A stretch of 34,616 bases of DNA from Planctomycetota bacterium (GCA_024275565.1 JAJRYY010000082.1:1-34616), one strand, 5' to 3'; positions 17,537 through 25,565 are shown, counted from the stretch's first letter. Made by a program: numbers and translations. Notes: generated from the letters alone by a model not told the origin.

Positions 17537-17887
17537 ATGTCAGCCGTGATCGACTGGTATTACCACCGCAAGGGGTGAAATTCGTGCAAGAAAACGCAGG
17601 GGTTCCTTGCGACGCACGAGGTTCTGGTTAGAGAGCAGGTGGATTCTGGGAAGTTGAAATATGGTGGGGATGAGGCATTGAAGCTTGCGCGTGCTGCGTC
17701 TCGGATTGTGGTTTCCCGGGGTGAGAAGGTCGTGCGGTTTGATATGGCAGGTGCCCCGCCCGCAGACGACGATATTTTACAACATATGCTTGGTCCGACG
17801 GGGAATTTGCGTGCGCCTACGATTGTGCGGGGTAAAACGCTGCTGGTTGGCTTCAATGCGGGGGTGTATGGGGAGGAATTTGCCTGA
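17537..17887 (+). CDS. ArsC/Spx-like thioredoxin-fold selenoprotein (in-frame TGA read as Sec)
   Basis: Reading from the ATG at 17537 (GAGGAGAGGA just upstream) gives MSAVIDWYYHRKG, then TGA at 17576-17578, then NSCKKTQGFLATHEV in the same frame up to the TGA at 17885-17887: 116 residues with Sec14. The TGA falls where ArsC/Spx-like proteins carry the redox Cys (Y-Y-H-x-x-x-C-x-x-C-K-K), giving a U-x-x-C pair with Cys17. The C-terminal half has GNLRAPTIVRGKTLLVGFN, the expected cis-Pro region. ArsC family selenoproteins are known from bacteria including planctomycetes. Likely role: thiol/selenol redox or arsenate-reductase-like chemistry; substrate unknown. A conventional gene finder would report only an 82-residue fragment from a GTG at 17639. 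Alternatives are a nonsense mutation or sequence error, but the exact position and the hairpin argue against them. Confidence 0.85.
17579..17620 (+). promoter_or_regulatory. SECIS-like hairpin downstream of the Sec TGA
   Basis: Directly after the in-frame TGA, TCGTGC (17582-17587) pairs with GCACGA (17614-17619). Above an internal loop, CGCAGG (17595-17600) pairs with CC-T-TGCG (17605-17611) with one bulged U, closing a GGUU tetraloop (17601-17604). The apical loop begins 22 nt after the TGA, within the range seen for bacterial SECIS elements that bind SelB. Drawn by eye, not by energy calculation. Confidence 0.75.
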
Positions 17888-18044
17888 CGCGGGGTCAAAA
17901 TATGTTGCAATTGGGGCTGAAACTGGTTGCAATAATGTGGTGAGTGGTCCGTTTTGCTGAGTGTTGTCTGAATCTCGCGCGGTAGATTCGCGCTTGGCGT
18001 GGAAGACCCGGAGTATGTGGATGTGTCGGATGAAAGGTCACATC

Positions 18045-18623
18045 ATGCGTCGCACGACAGCATTTACGCTGATTGAACTGCTGGTGGTGGTTTCTGTGAT
18101 CGGTCTTCTGACCGCGATCCTCGTTCCCTCGTTTGGTTCTGCGCGGCGGCAGGCGAAGCGTGTGGCGTGTGGTGCTCATCTCAAACAGGTTGGGATTGCG
18201 ATGGCGGGATATCTCAGCGACAGCAACGACCGCCTCCCGCGTGCCTCCTCGGTTCCGTCGATTGGTCCTGGTCCTCTTGGTGAGGCGGTGTACATCGCCG
18301 ATGTGCTTGGGCCTTATGTGGACAGTCAGGATGAGGTGTTTCACTGTCCGGCGGATCTGCCGGGTCGTTTTCAGCGTGAGGCGCCTAACGCGGGGCGAAG
18401 CTGGTTTCAATCGGAGCGGTCCAGTTATCAGTATCGCGTGCAGCTTGCGGGTCGGACGATGACCGAGGTTGCCAATCTGTTTGAGCGGATGGGTCGGACG
18501 TATTCTGAAAACACGATCTATGTCATGCGGGATTTTAATAATTTTCATGGCAAGGATGGCGATACGCGTAAGCGGAATTATTTGTACATTGATGGCCACG
18601 TCTCGGACTTTGAGAATTTCTAA
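18045..18623 (+). CDS. Type IV pilin-like/pseudopilin protein (H-X9-DG-like C terminus)
   Basis: 192 residues from the ATG at 18045, chosen because AAAGG lies 7 nt upstream and the result is a canonical prepilin leader MRRTTA-FTLIELLVVVSVIGLL. PilD-type peptidase would cut before Phe; Glu5 is present. One hydrophobic N-terminal helix is followed by a globular domain (ACGAHLKQVGIAMAGYLSDSNDRLP) and a C-terminal YLYIDGHVSDFENF, matching the abundant planctomycete DUF1559-like pseudopilins. Such proteins are exported by a type II secretion or pilus-like machine and their role is unclear. The next gene begins 14 bp downstream and is probably co-transcribed. Confidence 0.88.
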   Translation: MRRTTAFTLIELLVVVSVIGLLTAILVPSFGSARRQAKRVACGAHLKQVGIAMAGYLSDSNDRLPRASSVPSIGPGPLGEAVYIADVLGPYVDSQDEVFHCPADLPGRFQREAPNAGRSWFQSERSSYQYRVQLAGRTMTEVANLFERMGRTYSENTIYVMRDFNNFHGKDGDTRKRNYLYIDGHVSDFENF

Positions 18624-18637
18624 GGAGTGTCGTTATT

Positions 18638-19279
18638 ATGTCACTTTCAATGATCCACGCATGGACGCGTCTGTTTTCCTTCCCGTTTCTGTTTGCAGTC
18701 ATCGGTCTGGTTCCGATGTTTGGTGGTGCTGGTTGTTCGTCTGAGGAGGCTGACGCGACCACGGTATCTTCTGTGGATCGTATCGAATCTGCGCGTGCGA
18801 AACTTCAGAAGGAGGGGCTTGGTGAGGAAGAGCGTCGTGCTGCCCGTCGTGAGATGGGTCAGGCATTTCGTGCTGCGCTGGATGATAATGTTCGAGAATA
18901 TTTTGCTGCTGGTGAGGAGGACAGGGTTGCGATCCTTGACCGTCAGATTGATGCGTTTACGGAGCGGATGAAGGCGTGGGAAGCTCGTCGTGCTGAGCGT
19001 GAGGCGCGGCGTGCGAAGGAGGCGAAGGAGGGTGGTGCGAAGGAGGGGGATGAGGGCGTGCGTGAGGGGCGGCGTGGTAGTTTCGCGAATTCGACGCGTG
19101 AGGAGCGTAAGGACCGTGCAGAGTCTCGGGATCCGGATCAGTCGGCGCGGCGGATGGCGTATTTTTCAGCGGTTAGAAAGCGTGCTCAGGAACGTGGTAT
19201 TGAGATGCCGTCGGGGCGTCGTGGTGGGAGCAGCGGTGGTAATCGGGGTGGTGGTCGTGGCCGGCCTGGTCGCGGTTGA
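18638..19279 (+). CDS. Predicted lipoprotein with long charged helix
   Basis: 213 residues. The signal peptide ends in a lipobox (FGGAG before C at about 33). The mature protein is dominated by Glu/Arg/Ala-rich sequence (EARRAEREARRAKEAKEG) likely to form a long charged helix or coiled coil, and it ends in a Gly/Arg tail (SSGGNRGGGRGRPGRG). AAGGAG overlaps the preceding stop and lies about 10 nt before the ATG. The close spacing after the pseudopilin gene suggests an operon. I recognise no family. Confidence 0.8.
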   Translation: MSLSMIHAWTRLFSFPFLFAVIGLVPMFGGAGCSSEEADATTVSSVDRIESARAKLQKEGLGEEERRAARREMGQAFRAALDDNVREYFAAGEEDRVAILDRQIDAFTERMKAWEARRAEREARRAKEAKEGGAKEGDEGVREGRRGSFANSTREERKDRAESRDPDQSARRMAYFSAVRKRAQERGIEMPSGRRGGSSGGNRGGGRGRPGRG

Positions 19280-19595
19280 TGGGAAGTTGTTGCCGGTTCG
19301 CTTCGGTCCATGGGGCGGTGTTGCCATGGGGGCGGTGATCTGTGGAGGCGGTGAGCCGTGGGGGCGGTGACTCATGGGGATGGTGATTTATGGGGGGATG
19401 GCGGGGGTCGGTTGGGACTGGTGTTTTGCGTCGATATGGGCTGATTGCTGCACGATGGGCTGATTGCTGCACGATGGGCTGATTGCTGCACGTCAGGCGT
19501 ACTTGTCAGGTGGTTGTTGGGGTGATATACTGTGTGCAGGTTCGGTGTTCGTCATATTGCTTGGTAGGCATAAAACTGAGGAAAGGGTTAAACCA
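19280..19595. other. Spacer with G-rich and tandem repeats
   Basis: The first half is low-complexity G-rich sequence (repeated gggcggtga/atgggg variants at 19308-19400), the second half holds the 19-bp tandem repeat. GAGGAAAGGG at 19578-19587 is the ribosome binding site of the next gene. No gene seen. Confidence 0.75.
19440..19496 (+). repeat. 19-bp tandem repeat, three units
   Basis: gctgattgctgcacgatgg at 19440-19458 and 19459-19477 is identical; the third copy at 19478-19496 differs only in the last bases. Confidence 0.95.
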
Positions 19596-20270
19596 ATGGC
19601 ACTGCGTAAACTGACACTGCATAAGGTATTGTTTGGTCTTGGGTATGTTTGCGGGATGATGGTTCTGAATACGCAAGCGATCGCACAGCATGGAGACCAC
19701 GATGGTCACGATCACGGTGGGGATGGTCATAATCATGCCCATGGTGAGGGTGGCGGGGGCGAAGGCATGATGGACCCTGCGATGATGGAAGCCTGGGGAA
19801 AATTCATGACGCCGGGCGCGCCGCATGAGGGGTTGAAGTATTTTGTGGGGGAATGGAACTGGACGAGCAAGATGTGGATGGCGCCAGGTGCTCCGCCGAT
19901 GGAGGGGACGGGGACCTCCAGCAGCAAAATGATCTTCGGAGGCCGGTATCTCCAGGATGAAGTTCATGGGATTGGCGGGATGCCGTTTGAGGGCAGGGGT
20001 GTTACCGGGTACGACAATGCCAAGAAGAAATACTGTGCGGTCTGGTTTGATACCCTGGGGACAGGTTTCATGATGAGCGAGGGGACGGTCGATGCATCCG
20101 GGAAGCAGTACAGCTATCGCGGATCCTATGTTGACCCGATGGGCAAAAAGAAGATGGTGCGGTCCGTGTATAAAATCATCAATGACGACAAATACACCCT
20201 TGAAATGTATGACCAAGATAAGGATGGTAAGGAGTTTCGGAATTTTGAGCTGATCATCACCCGGAAGTAG
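19596..20270 (+). CDS. Secreted His-rich DUF1579-like protein
   Basis: 224 residues from the ATG at 19596, which has GAGGAAAGGG upstream and begins a proper signal peptide (MALRKLTLHKVLFGLGYVCG, cleavage likely after TQAIA). The mature N terminus is a His/Asp/Gly-rich stretch (HGDHDGHDHGGDGHNHAHGE) of the kind that binds divalent metals. The remainder matches the DUF1579 beta-barrel pattern (HEGLKYFVGEWNWTSKMWM; FGGRYLQDEVHG; GYDNAKKKYCAVWFD; GMKKMVRS-like end). Function of DUF1579 is unknown. The frame is open 44 codons upstream, but that part lacks a start signal. The next gene follows after 16 bp. Confidence 0.85.
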   Translation: MALRKLTLHKVLFGLGYVCGMMVLNTQAIAQHGDHDGHDHGGDGHNHAHGEGGGGEGMMDPAMMEAWGKFMTPGAPHEGLKYFVGEWNWTSKMWMAPGAPPMEGTGTSSSKMIFGGRYLQDEVHGIGGMPFEGRGVTGYDNAKKKYCAVWFDTLGTGFMMSEGTVDASGKQYSYRGSYVDPMGKKKMVRSVYKIINDDKYTLEMYDQDKDGKEFRNFELIITRK

Positions 20271-20286
20271 TCAGATTCCAGTCGTT

Positions 20287-21303
20287 ATGACAGATACCAT
20301 TATTGAGACACGCAATTCCGGTCGGGTTCCTCAGGAACCGGGCCGGTTTTGCATTGCTGCTGTTCTGATGAGCGTTGTGTTGCTGCTCCATGTCGCGACA
20401 GGTTGTGCGGCGATGCGGACATCCGGAATCGTGCGGACATCCGACATTGGTGGTGAGCGGCGTATGGACGTCCGCAGGCAGTTGCGTGAGCGCACCAGCC
20501 TGCGGTTCTCGCAGGCGGATTTCCTCAAACCGAAGAACGCTGGCGCGTCCGATCGGTTGAATGAGCTTGCACCGCTGATCGTTCAGGAGAGACCTGTGAT
20601 CGTTCAGGAGAGGCCAGGCGATCGAGGCGGGTGTATTGATCGAATTGGCAGTGTTGTGATCGATGAGGAGGGGCGTTATACAGTTGCCCCCTCACCGCCG
20701 ACGGTGTATTCGGATCAGACGTGGACGGAGATTGGCGGTGTGCTCCATGAGCAGGTGGTTTACGTCTGGTTTTACGCCGGTGATGGACCTTCTCTGGACG
20801 CCGCAATCCTGGCCCAGGGTATCCGGATGACCATGGGACGGGACGGGTATCCGTGCATCTGGGAGGTTCTGAGTGTGGGCGCTGGCGATCAGGTGCGACC
20901 GATCTATGTGTCACAATCGCTGGAGGACGCGGCAGAAGCGTATTTTAGGGCGCTGGCTGACGGTGGTGCGAACCATTGCGACACCTCACGGGCTGTCGCT
21001 GGAGATACGTGCATCGTACGCATCCTTTCGGATGGTCCGGTTCCCATGGGTCCGTTTGCCTATGTGCAGAGCTGCTCGCGGGCTATATCGACGTTGTTGT
21101 GTCGCTGTATGCCGTCGCAGGTGGATGCATTCACGACCACGGGGTATTACGAGCTTCGACCTGTGTCGGAATTGCGCCCTTTGGACGCCCGCTGGTTTGA
21201 ACAGCTTGGGTATCGGGAAAACCAGCGTGAGATCCTCCAGATTCTGGAGGGGCGGGTCGGGGCGGATCTATCGAAGTCGCTTCGTCTGCCGCCGGGGTTC
21301 TGA
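20287..21303 (+). CDS. Predicted lipoprotein of unknown function
   Basis: 338 residues. A hydrophilic leader of about 20 residues precedes a hydrophobic segment (CIAAVLMSVVLLLHVATG) ending in a lipobox before Cys40. A short internal duplication (IVQERP twice near residue 100) mirrors a DNA duplication at 20578-20612. The rest contains several Cys (CIDRIGSVVIDEEG; CIWEVLSVG; CSRAISTLLCRCMP) and VYVWFYAGDGPSLDAAILA, with no family I recognise. No ribosome binding site is evident. It lies 16 bp after the DUF1579-like gene and is probably co-transcribed with it. Confidence 0.75.
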   Translation: MTDTIIETRNSGRVPQEPGRFCIAAVLMSVVLLLHVATGCAAMRTSGIVRTSDIGGERRMDVRRQLRERTSLRFSQADFLKPKNAGASDRLNELAPLIVQERPVIVQERPGDRGGCIDRIGSVVIDEEGRYTVAPSPPTVYSDQTWTEIGGVLHEQVVYVWFYAGDGPSLDAAILAQGIRMTMGRDGYPCIWEVLSVGAGDQVRPIYVSQSLEDAAEAYFRALADGGANHCDTSRAVAGDTCIVRILSDGPVPMGPFAYVQSCSRAISTLLCRCMPSQVDAFTTTGYYELRPVSELRPLDARWFEQLGYRENQREILQILEGRVGADLSKSLRLPPGF

Positions 21304-21316
21304 CCTGGTGCTCGCG

Positions 21317-21414
21317 CGAACCCAGCCGGGAGCGGCTGGGCTACATGGACGAGGCGATCCCACAGCCGGTAGAGGTTGTGGTGCATGCAACGGCCACAGC
21401 CGGGGGCGGCTGTG
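21317..21414 (+). repeat. Two CAGCCG hairpins after the lipoprotein gene
   Basis: CCCAGCCG-ggag-CGGCTGGG at 21321-21340 belongs to the same family as the copy at 12111-12144. A second hairpin, CACAGCCG-gggg-CGGCTGTG, lies at 21395-21414. Both are followed by g(c/t)tacat. They sit between convergent genes and could also attenuate transcription. Confidence 0.85.
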
Positions 21415-21447
21415 TTACATTTCATGCATGGCCCGGCTGCGTTGCGC

Positions 21448-22221
21448 TTATGGCTGGTCTGAAAAGTCGATCTGGAACTGGGCGTAATCCATGATATCGA
21501 CGTCTCGATCGACATCGTAGTCGAAAAAGCGACACTCGAAGGGGAATTCGCCCGTGACGAGGGTACACGCGTAGAAATCACCGTAATCGAGGAGGTCGAT
21601 TGCTCCGTCTTCGTTGGAGTCGCCAGCCGGATATGGCTCGGTCGTGACGCGGATGCGTGCGGTGGGAAGCCTCCCCTTGATGTCCAATCCTGGAATATCG
21701 CCTGAGAGGATCGCAGTCTGCGAGAAATTTCCGCGCGTTGCTGCTACTTCAATGTCCGTGCCAAGCGTCAGAGAGCCCGTCGTGTACCGCATTGTGACGA
21801 CCAGCAGCCCCTCGGGTGTTGCCTCCGCAAACCCGCCGAAGAACTGTGCAAATGAACTGTAAATGAAGTCACCGTCGTCAAGATCGTTGTTGAGTCCATC
21901 CAGAGCAGAATCGTTTGGGAAACCTGTTGTGAACCAGTCGTAGGGACTGTTGTCAATAAACTGGATGAATTCCATGAAGTCGACATCCCAGACGAGAATG
22001 ACGTCGGTCGCCGATATCGACTCGGTGCTTTTTCCATCTTCAGAGACGGCATATAAGCCAAAATCGATCGTCTCACCCGGTTGGGCCAGCACGACCGAGG
22101 GTCGCCACTCGTAGAACACGTTCGTTTCAACAAGTCCGCCACCCGCGATCGCCTGTCCGCAGGAGACCGCCATCGAAATACCAATGCCTGCCGAAATCCA
22201 GCCTCGATGCAATCCGTTCAT
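21448..22221 (-). CDS. Secreted protein with cohesin-like ectodomain and dockerin-like C terminus
   Basis: 257 residues from the ATG at 22221 (AGGAGA 8 nt upstream; an in-frame GTG at 22239 is less likely because it covers that site). Signal peptide to about residue 27 (MAVSCGQAIAG). Residues about 33-190 are a beta-sandwich with VVLAQPGETIDFGLYAVS and TGFPNDSALDGLNNDLDDG, clearly related to the PEP-CTERM protein at 24090. Residues 199-253 are two dockerin-like calcium loops (AGDSNEDGAIDLLDYGDF and YDVDRDVDIMDYAQF). It likely functions as an exported structural or scaffold protein. Confidence 0.85.
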   Translation of the reverse strand: MNGLHRGWISAGIGISMAVSCGQAIAGGGLVETNVFYEWRPSVVLAQPGETIDFGLYAVSEDGKSTESISATDVILVWDVDFMEFIQFIDNSPYDWFTTGFPNDSALDGLNNDLDDGDFIYSSFAQFFGGFAEATPEGLLVVTMRYTTGSLTLGTDIEVAATRGNFSQTAILSGDIPGLDIKGRLPTARIRVTTEPYPAGDSNEDGAIDLLDYGDFYACTLVTGEFPFECRFFDYDVDRDVDIMDYAQFQIDFSDQP

Positions 22222-23251
22222 CTTCACTTCTCCTCTCACGCGCCGGGGAATCCTGCCTATGCGAAGGCGCGTCCCCGTTTACTCGAAACCGTCCCCCATG
22301 CGGGCCTGGTTTGCGGATACAGACATCCTGTGTCTGTCTACAAATCCTGCCTGGACAGGGTCTGTCTACTTGCGTCTGCCTAAATGCGTCCGTCTAATTG
22401 CGTCTGCTATATGGGTCTGGTCTGTGTTGCTGGTTTCCCTTCCTCACCCGAACCCCATACCTCCGATACCCTTTCGGGACCGGATCAGCGAGCGTTCTGC
22501 CAGTCGTTCGCCCGCTCGGCAGCCATCTGCACCATACTACGGTACGCACAGCCACTTGGTTAAGTATACTTCCGGTCCCTACCGAATAGCAACCCGTGAT
22601 CTGATTATCCCCTTCAGATACCGGTTATTGGCCTGTGCGGGAATTATAGGCCTCAACATGCCCCATGCCTGCCCCGAACCCCCATGTCTGCCCCGGAACC
22701 ACGGTTTTTATGGTGTTTTTCACGGGTAATACAGCCTGTCCGCATTTCACAGGCGTGATTTACCAATTATTGGCGGCTGTGAAAATTCTTGCATGAGCTG
22801 CCGAACGTGTGTGCATTTGCGAGCAATACCGTGGTTTCTGCTCAAATAAAGCCGTTTTTGCCTAGCGGAAGCATGTTTCGTGTTCTGATAATATCACAAT
22901 ATTGCAATTTGGTTCCTTCACAGGCAGCGATGACGGACAACATTTTCTTGTTCGCCCGCATCTGAAACTGGTCGCCCATGGCATGGCTGTGGGATCTGTC
23001 AATTCTTAACTTCTTTCTGTGCATGAACTTAGCGACATTTATTGCGAAATTTTCGTATATATTTGATTTTCGGCGCGTGGATTGCAGCCCAATTGGCGAG
23101 AGCAAGCAAACCCGGTCAGACCATGAGAGGCCAACCGGGGCGTGGACCGTGTCGAATCTCATCTTTCCGGATGGGTGGACAGGGTTGGTTCATGTCTCAG
23201 GCGGTAGGTGTGATGTCGGGAAGTTTCGTACCTTTGGAAGGGAGAGAGTAG
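22222..23251. other. Gene-poor, partly AT-rich spacer of about 1 kb
   Basis: The spacer separates a minus-strand dockerin gene from plus-strand PEP-CTERM genes, so it must hold divergent promoters, though none fits a consensus well enough to call. It contains short imperfect repeats (tgcgtctgcctaa/tgcgtccgtctaa/tgcgtctgctat at 22370-22410; ccccatg(c/t)ctgcccc at about 22660-22700) and an AT-rich segment at 22730-23080. Open frames at 22842-23162 (minus) and 22978-23331 (plus) lack ribosome binding sites and family features. Confidence 0.65.
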
Positions 23252-23905
23252 ATGTACAGGACATTACTGGCGCTCGCGGTCTGCGCGTTGTTTGGCGCGG
23301 CTGCCCAAGCCGAAACTGTTGCAGCCTTTGACGATCCTTCCGTGGACTCGTCGACCCCCCTGTTTTTCTTTGATGGCGGTACGAACATCCTGACGGGTGG
23401 ATGGGATGCTGCCGGTCTCACGCTCCAGACGATAGCCGGTGACTTTGCTGACGCCTCGTTCGTTCTGGAACCTGTCAATGTTGATGGGAGTGGTGAGGTT
23501 CAGGCTGGCAAGATCAACTTTTTCGACTCCTCTGATAATCCTATCTTCGAGATCAATTTCGATTCAGCACAGTTGACTCAGACACAATTCGGTGCGACCG
23601 AGTTTCTGGCGACGAATGAAGTCATCTTCACCGGGAACATACTTCCCGCACCTGTTGAGGCTGAGAGCTTTTCGTTCGCGTTCGCCAACCAGCAGCCGTT
23701 TGGCGACTCTGGTTTCTCGGTGACCGCCGCCTTCACTGCATCTGCCACGATCATTCCGGAACCTGCGACGTTTGGCCTGCTCTGTTTTTGTGCTGTCTGT
23801 GCTGCACGAAGCAGTCGTCACGATGCGTTCAGGCGTCGCGACGGTGTTCAACAAGGCGGTGTTCGACATTCTGTCGAGCCACATCAGTGGGATGACACCA
23901 TTTAA
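23252..23905 (+). CDS. PEP-CTERM protein with unusual C-terminal extension
   Basis: 217 residues; GGGAGAGAG precedes the ATG. Signal peptide MYRTLLALAVCALFGAAAQA. The ectodomain (STPLFFFDGGTNILTGGWD, FGATEFLATNEVIFTGNILP) is paralogous to the protein at 24898. The sorting signal begins IPEPATFGLLCFCAVCAA at 168, followed by the basic cluster RSSRHDAFRRR. About 20 further residues (DGVQQGGVRH onward) then follow, whereas a PEP-CTERM protein normally ends at the basic cluster. Exosortase would cleave near PEP. The extension may come from a lost stop codon. Confidence 0.88.
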   Translation: MYRTLLALAVCALFGAAAQAETVAAFDDPSVDSSTPLFFFDGGTNILTGGWDAAGLTLQTIAGDFADASFVLEPVNVDGSGEVQAGKINFFDSSDNPIFEINFDSAQLTQTQFGATEFLATNEVIFTGNILPAPVEAESFSFAFANQQPFGDSGFSVTAAFTASATIIPEPATFGLLCFCAVCAARSSRHDAFRRRDGVQQGGVRHSVEPHQWDDTI

Positions 23906-24089
23906 GACTGGTATTTTCAGGATTCGACTGGGGAGCCGGCACCACGAGATTTGAGGTGTCGCCGGTGGGGTTCTTTGTAGAAACGCTTTGGTCAAGGTTC
24001 CCGGTGTACGTTCACCGAACCGAGGATTGAGAGGTCCGAGACCACAAGAGAGAGCAAGCAACACAGTATCATTAGGGAGACTGAAAGCG

Positions 24090-24743
24090 ATGTTTAGCAG
24101 AAAAAACACTTTGGTAGCTTTGACAATCGTCGGGACACTCATGGGCATTGGTGGTCAGGTGTTTGCCGGTGAGGATCCTATCCTGGTTGATCTTGCGTTG
24201 ACTCCGGATTCCACGACGATTGCTGTAGGCGATACGGTTCAGCTTGATGTGTTTGCCACACCGCAACTGGGATTATCCACCACGACGTCCGGGCTGGACA
24301 TCATCATGAACTGGGAGAATTCCTTTCTCAGTCTCACAGAAGCGATTCCCAACCCTCTGGTTGACTGGGTTGCGACTGGATTTCCCAATGACGCTGCTCT
24401 GGACGGTTTGAACAATGACCAGACTGACGGTGAGGTTGTGTACCAGTTGCTTGCTCCTTTTGTGACGGGTGCCAGCATCCCCTCTGAAGGCTTGCTGGTC
24501 GCATCGTTTGTGTTTGAAGCCATCCAGGCGACACCTGCTGGCGACGCTACAGATGTGTCTATGCCGCTGGCTGCTGGTCAGTTTACAATGACAACCGTGA
24601 CTGACGGTACCATTCCAGGTCTCAATATCCTCGGCGACACATTTGGTTCGAGCATTACGATCGTCCCCGAGCCAGGCACCGTTGCTCTGATGATGGTGGG
24701 AGCATTTGGGTTTGTTCGTCGTCGCGTTCAGAATCGCCGGTAG
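24090..24743 (+). CDS. PEP-CTERM protein with cohesin-like ectodomain
   Basis: 217 residues from the ATG at 24090 (AGGGAGA 9 nt upstream; the open frame further up has no start signal). Signal peptide to about residue 26 (GIGGQVFAG). The ectodomain has TIAVGDTVQLDVFATP, LDIIMNWE, ATGFPNDAALDGLNNDQTDGE and SEGLLVASFVFEA, a cohesin-like beta-sandwich matching the dockerin protein at 21448-22221. The C terminus is a full sorting signal: VPEPGTVALMMVGAFGFVRRR. It is exported and then processed by an exosortase encoded elsewhere. Confidence 0.9.
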   Translation: MFSRKNTLVALTIVGTLMGIGGQVFAGEDPILVDLALTPDSTTIAVGDTVQLDVFATPQLGLSTTTSGLDIIMNWENSFLSLTEAIPNPLVDWVATGFPNDAALDGLNNDQTDGEVVYQLLAPFVTGASIPSEGLLVASFVFEAIQATPAGDATDVSMPLAAGQFTMTTVTDGTIPGLNILGDTFGSSITIVPEPGTVALMMVGAFGFVRRRVQNRR

Positions 24744-24897
24744 TTTTATCGGATCATCAACGTTTCGTGATATGTGGAAAAGTTTAAGAATGGTACCGAT
24801 AACGACCGACCCAATGATCGCAGCCCGAATGAGACGCCTACAATCGAAAGAGCACGTCGCAGCGAGCAGCAAGAGGGATCGGCGTGGAGAGAATACG

Positions 24898-25476
24898 ATG
24901 AGAGCATTTAGTACACTGGTTATACTGGCATTAATGGCGACTTCGGCAGCAGCCGAGACATTGACGATCGCCACTTTCGCAGACCCCGCAGAGGACGCAA
25001 GCACCCCTTTGTTCACGTTTGACGGTGTGAGCAATATCATCGAAGGCGGGTGGGATGTCCCCGGACTGACCCTTGAGACGGTCAGTGGGACCTTTGAGAA
25101 CGTCACATTCAGGATGGACCCGCTGCTGGTGGATGGATTCGGCGAGGTGCAGGCGGGCGACATTGTGTTCCGCGATTCTGACAACAACGAGATCTTCACC
25201 GTGGGCTTCGATTCTGCACAGATCAATGTGCTGGGACTCGGTGCGACGGAGTTCCTTGCGACGAACGAGGTCACCTTCTCCGGTTCGATTCTGCCGTTAC
25301 CGGTTCAGATGGAGAGCTTTTCGTTCGGGTTCTCGAATCAGACCCAACTTCCGGGCGCTCCGGGGTTCACCGCCACCGCATCGTTCACTGCCTCTGGCGA
25401 ACTGGTGCCCGAGCCTGCAACACTTGCTCTGACTTTGCTGGGTGGTTGCTGTGTTTTGAGAAGGAAGCGTAGATAG
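24898..25476 (+). CDS. PEP-CTERM protein, paralogue of the gene at 23252
   Basis: 192 residues from the ATG at 24898 (GGAGAG about 7 nt upstream). Signal peptide MRAFSTLVILALMATSAAAE. The ectodomain (STPLFTFDGVSNIIEGGWD; GFGEVQAGDIVFRDSDNNEIF; LGATEFLATNEVTFSGSILP) aligns end to end with the 23252 product. The C terminus is canonical: LVPEPATLALTLLGGCCVLRRKRR with the stop directly after the basic cluster, supporting the view that the 23252 tail is aberrant. A strong intrinsic terminator lies 90 bp downstream. Confidence 0.9.
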   Translation: MRAFSTLVILALMATSAAAETLTIATFADPAEDASTPLFTFDGVSNIIEGGWDVPGLTLETVSGTFENVTFRMDPLLVDGFGEVQAGDIVFRDSDNNEIFTVGFDSAQINVLGLGATEFLATNEVTFSGSILPLPVQMESFSFGFSNQTQLPGAPGFTATASFTASGELVPEPATLALTLLGGCCVLRRKRR

Positions 25477-25565
25477 CGGCTCTCTCTGCTTGAGGCGGTG
25501 GCGACCCGTGGGACGCGGCGTGCTCCGAATCAAACAGTGGAAGCCAACACGCCTCGAATACGCAT

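Noticed and set aside
22790-22815. Possible sigma-54 promoter (tggc...ttgc)
   Set aside because: The spacing between the two elements is about 14 nt rather than the required 7, so it does not fit a -24/-12 promoter.
23095-23145. Possible SRP RNA or c-di-GMP riboswitch in the leader of the first PEP-CTERM gene
   Set aside because: ggtcag and a weak hairpin are present, but the conserved GGAAG...AGCAGC of SRP RNA and the GEMM core are missing.
23098-24061. Shared 12-mer gagagcaagcaa in two PEP-CTERM leaders as a possible regulatory element
   Set aside because: A 12-mer match is expected by chance several times in a window this size, and the distances to the start codons differ (about 154 and 40 bp).
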